A stretch of 64,000 nt of DNA from Phycisphaeraceae bacterium (GTDB lineage Bacteria; Planctomycetota; Phycisphaerae; Phycisphaerales; UBA1924). Under the pieces are notes generated by a model. The model did not search any database and had not been told where the DNA came from. It saw nothing but the letters and a program-made list of their open reading frames with translations. Where the stretch lies: assembly GCA_019636495.1 (NCBI GenBank), contig JAHBXL010000001.1, positions 62,001 through 126,000 on the forward strand, read 5' to 3'. The translations under genes and the position numbers were made by a program. Below are positions 62,682 to 64,000 of the stretch, one piece after another (positions within the stretch are counted from its first letter, which is position 1; every line of letters starts with the position of its first letter).

Positions 62682-64000
62682 GTGTCCATCCTGCCAACCG
62701 CCGCGCGTTCTCGCTGCTCGAGATGCTGATCGCCATCGGCGCGGTGACGTTGATCGCGCTGGGTCTGTCGCGCGTGTTCACGGCGACGGGCGAGACGGTC
62801 CGCGTCGGGCGCCGGGTCAGCAGCCTGAACGAGTATGCCTCGATGCTGGAGCGGCAGTTCCGCAGCGATGTCGCATCGATGACGCGCGAGGGATTCCTGG
62901 TGATCAAGCACCGCGTGGCGGTGGACAGCGCGGGCTTCCCGCTGCTGGTGCAACTGACGCCGGACCAGCCCGTGGGCAACGCGCGCAACCGGCGCGTGGA
63001 CGAACTGACGTTCTTTGCCACGGGCCGGTTCAACACGCAGCGCGAGGCGGTTCACCCGTCGCGGATCGCCACCGGCACGGCGGCGCGGATCTACTTCGGG
63101 CACGGTGTGCGGTATCCGCAGAGCCTGACCGCGACGCCTTCGGCGTTTGATGTTCCGCAACTCGATGACGGTCAGGCGACGGGTCAACTGCCGCCGCCCC
63201 TGGGCACGGGCGTGAATCAGTATGCCGCGGAGTGGCACCTGCTGCGGCATGTGACGGTGCTGAACAACCAACTGGCGACCGCGTTGGACCCCTTCCCGCC
63301 GACGGTCGCGGGCCTGACGCTGCAGGAAATGCCCGACAACGATTTGCAGGTCGCGCTGCAGCCGGCGATGTCGAGCATCTTCGCGAACCAGGCGCGATTG
63401 AACCCCGCGACGCACCCCGGCGACGGTCGGCTGGCGCGCGATGGCGAGACGAATGTCTATCCCGCGGCGTCGAGCGGGCTGGTCGATATCGCCACCACCG
63501 ATCTGCTGGAGATCCGGCAGACGATCATCGATGCGCAGCCGTACTCGGCGGCGATCTTCAACCCCGATGCCGATGCGGCGCTGGATGGGACGCACCGTTT
63601 CGCGTTCCAGTTCGACGGGAACCCGGCGGACCTGAACGGCGTGACGTCGAACATGAAGCGGTGGATGATCGGCGGCGCGTTGCCGGGGCAGGTGTGGAAC
63701 AACACCAACCCGCTGGCATCGAACGCGGACTCGCGGATGCGCTATGAACCGCGACCGCCCGACCTGCTGGGCGTCATCAGCGGCAACGGCGACCCGTGGC
63801 CCGAGAACGAGCCGTGGCGGCGTGTCGATCAGATGATGCTGTCGGCGTCGAACTTCGTGCCGTATTGCACGGAGTTCATCGTCGAGTGGTCGTTCGGCAA
63901 GGTGTACACCGACAACGACATCCGGCGCGGCCAGTTGATCTGGCACGGCCTGCTTCGGCGGGGCGACATCGTCGGGGACGGACAGGCCAACGTCGTCGTC
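62678..64000 (+). CDS. Pseudopilin 4 (GspJ/PilW-like), 3' cut by window end
   Basis: 441 codons are open to the window edge without a stop. The signal is SVHPANRRA|FSLLEMLIAIGAVTLIALGLSRVF, with alanine at -1. The FSLLEMLIA helix and following TATGETVRVGRRVSSLNEYASMLERQFRSDV segment are typical of GspJ/PilW. The C-terminal domain (ELTFFATGRFN; TEFIVEWSFGKVYTD) is large. It overlaps gene 3 by ATGA, so all four pseudopilins are one translational block. The real end lies beyond 64000. Confidence 0.83.
   Translation, partial: MSVHPANRRAFSLLEMLIAIGAVTLIALGLSRVFTATGETVRVGRRVSSLNEYASMLERQFRSDVASMTREGFLVIKHRVAVDSAGFPLLVQLTPDQPVGNARNRRVDELTFFATGRFNTQREAVHPSRIATGTAARIYFGHGVRYPQSLTATPSAFDVPQLDDGQATGQLPPPLGTGVNQYAAEWHLLRHVTVLNNQLATALDPFPPTVAGLTLQEMPDNDLQVALQPAMSSIFANQARLNPATHPGDGRLARDGETNVYPAASSGLVDIATTDLLEIRQTIIDAQPYSAAIFNPDADAALDGTHRFAFQFDGNPADLNGVTSNMKRWMIGGALPGQVWNNTNPLASNADSRMRYEPRPPDLLGVISGNGDPWPENEPWRRVDQMMLSASNFVPYCTEFIVEWSFGKVYTDNDIRRGQLIWHGLLRRGDIVGDGQANVVV

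Overview
The window is high-GC, densely coding DNA from a Gram-negative-type bacterium. It is most likely a planctomycete of the class Phycisphaerae; this is inferred from gene content, with no marker phylogeny. Supporting signs are a full LptD outer-membrane protein, a dockerin-type two-EF-hand tail on a secreted enzyme (CPADMNGDGVVN...), a PEP-CTERM protein ending in VPAPG-hydrophobic-RRRRR, a tricorn-like protease, and several pseudopilins with large C-terminal domains. Gene borders are tight, with many ATGA/GTGA overlaps. Nine start codons sit 6-8 nt after a TAnnCT box, which suggests frequent leaderless transcription.

Layout. 1-1927: trpD end, sulfotransferase-like protein and class IV aminotransferase. 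2027-13220: lptD, argJ, an interrupted mvaB, enoyl-CoA hydratase, a YwaF-like membrane protein, a WecA-like sugar-phosphate transferase and an O-antigen-ligase-like protein. 13583-17061: EF-G, an adenylate-kinase-like protein and an EVE protein. 17079-21895: DinB-like protein, GNAT, obgE, a methyltransferase/glycosyltransferase pair and an RluA-type synthase. 22018-30184: PD40 lipoprotein, argH with an unusual C-terminal repeat domain, an inositol-phosphatase-family enzyme and a tricorn-like S41 protease. 30818-42632: rny, small and membrane proteins, an ATP-grasp pair, metH, a vanadium haloperoxidase-dockerin protein, a lipoprotein and a glycine-rich RRM protein. 42929-45054: pseudopilin, tRNA-Pro(CGG), PEP-CTERM propeller protein. 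45125-45886: a REP-associated tyrosine transposase framed by inverted palindromes. 45919-48846: groEL, a 67-aa protein and groES, then a receiver-like protein. 49400-53196: rmuC, an RluA-methyltransferase fusion and coaB. 53453-64000: a type IV pilus/type II secretion operon with two assembly ATPases, PilT, the inner-membrane platform protein and four pseudopilins, the last cut by the window end.

Main discovery. mvaB (HMG-CoA lyase) carries a 467-bp in-frame insertion coding a complete DUF559 (Vsr/PD-(D/E)xK-like) nuclease domain. It is bounded by 33-bp inverted terminal repeats, each itself palindromic and free of stop codons in all six frames. This looks like a selfish nuclease element built to insert into genes without destroying them. 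A second mobile unit is the tyrosine transposase at 45183-45725, whose flanking palindromes also appear to serve as terminators for both neighbours.

Other points of interest are the TAnnCT start-site pattern, the RluA-methyltransferase and ArgH fusions, a phased poly-G tract in metH, an insertion next to the ArgJ nucleophile, and A|F instead of G|F prepilin cleavage sites in the pilus operon. No CRISPR array, prophage or rRNA was seen.
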